The notes under the pieces were generated by a model, which saw only the letters and a program-made list of their open reading frames with translations, did not search any database and was not told the origin of the DNA. 6,149 nt of DNA from an uncultured Bacteroidia bacterium (GTDB lineage Bacteria > Bacteroidota > Bacteroidia > SpSt-205), in NCBI GenBank assembly GCA_937995505.1, contig CALKJV010000236.1, positions 1 through 6,149 on the forward strand. The letters are read 5' to 3'. Below, piece after piece: positions 5,933-6,149 of this stretch. A program made the translations under genes and the position numbers. Position 1 is the first letter of the stretch. Each line of letters opens with the position of its first letter.

Positions 5933-6149
5933 ATGCGAGTCGTAGTTTTCACTTTACTCATGGGCCTGGCAGCCCATCTGTACGCCCAATCCGGGTGTGG
6001 CCTTTGTACGGTAAGCAACACACTGCCCCCGCGCACATTTGACCCTCCGTACTTAGAGATCCGAGAGGGGGTAGACACAATGGTGGTGATTCAGTTTGCT
6101 TTGCCAGAGACCGTAGCAGCTCCTCTTATAAACTATATCTACCCAAATT
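5933..6149 (+). CDS. Secreted protein with CxxC motif, N-terminal part (3' end outside window)
   Basis: The frame is open to the window edge, giving 72 residues. Residues 1-18 (MRVVVFTLLMGLAAHLYA) form a clear signal peptide; cleavage before or near QSGCGLC is expected. The mature start GCGLCTVSNTLPP carries a CxxC pair, followed by FDPPYLEIREGVDTMVVIQFALPETV, which reads like a beta strand of an exported domain, and a YIYPN segment. A lipobox is not convincing, because Gln is at -3 relative to the cysteine. The overall style (signal peptide, Cys, then a proline-rich turn and a VxIxFxLP strand) resembles exported Bacteroidota proteins that often carry C-terminal sorting domains, but that end is not visible. 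Function is unknown. The start is chosen because the ATG lies seven bases after a strong -7 element; ATG 5912 in the same frame would add seven residues (MRYFCYD) and precede that element. Confidence 0.75.
   Translation, partial: MRVVVFTLLMGLAAHLYAQSGCGLCTVSNTLPPRTFDPPYLEIREGVDTMVVIQFALPETVAAPLINYIYPN

Overview
This window looks like a compact chromosomal segment from a member of the Bacteroidota, probably a fairly GC-rich, early-branching or thermophilic lineage; that last point is inference. The taxonomic evidence is: a PheS with the Bacteroidota-type wording (GPEIEDDWHNF, HPARDMQDTFFI, SARAHVYFHQIEG, LGCGMVDP); signal peptides ending in the phylum-typical ...AQ; a DUF4412-like secreted protein; a PAS-SpoIIE phosphatase with the YARRIQRAIFP linker common in this phylum; and two copies of the Bacteroidota -7 promoter octamer TAnnTTTG. 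No mobile element, CRISPR array, tRNA or rRNA was seen.

Layout. Bases 2-637 (+) hold the C-terminal part of a PpiD/SurA-type periplasmic folding factor. It overlaps by a TTGA junction with a 404-residue polytopic membrane protein of unknown function (634-1848, +). That gene meets the minus-strand operon tail to tail, with a 13-base overlap. Read 5' to 3' on the minus strand, the operon is pheS (4753-3725), a PAS plus PP2C/SpoIIE-type protein phosphatase (3774-2473) and a secreted DUF4412-like protein (2507-1836). Each gene overlaps the next, so the three are probably transcribed together and translationally coupled. A zinc-free medium-chain dehydrogenase/reductase diverges from pheS at about 4782 (to 5819, +). 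After a 113-base gap with a good promoter, the start of a secreted protein with a CxxC motif runs off the window (5933-6149, +).

The genes do not form an obvious single pathway. PpiD, the DUF4412 protein and the last gene point to the cell envelope, pheS to translation, and the PAS-SpoIIE protein to signalling by Ser/Thr dephosphorylation of an unseen partner.

I found no convincing new multi-gene system. The most interesting signals are: (i) the same TATTTTTG -7 element placed only 6-7 bases before the start codons of pheS and of the last gene, which suggests leaderless or nearly leaderless mRNAs; (ii) a 21-base perfectly alternating pyrimidine-purine tract (4895-4915) near the 5' end of the dehydrogenase, a Z-DNA-prone sequence; and (iii) the tight overlapping of a housekeeping tRNA synthetase gene with a signalling phosphatase gene.
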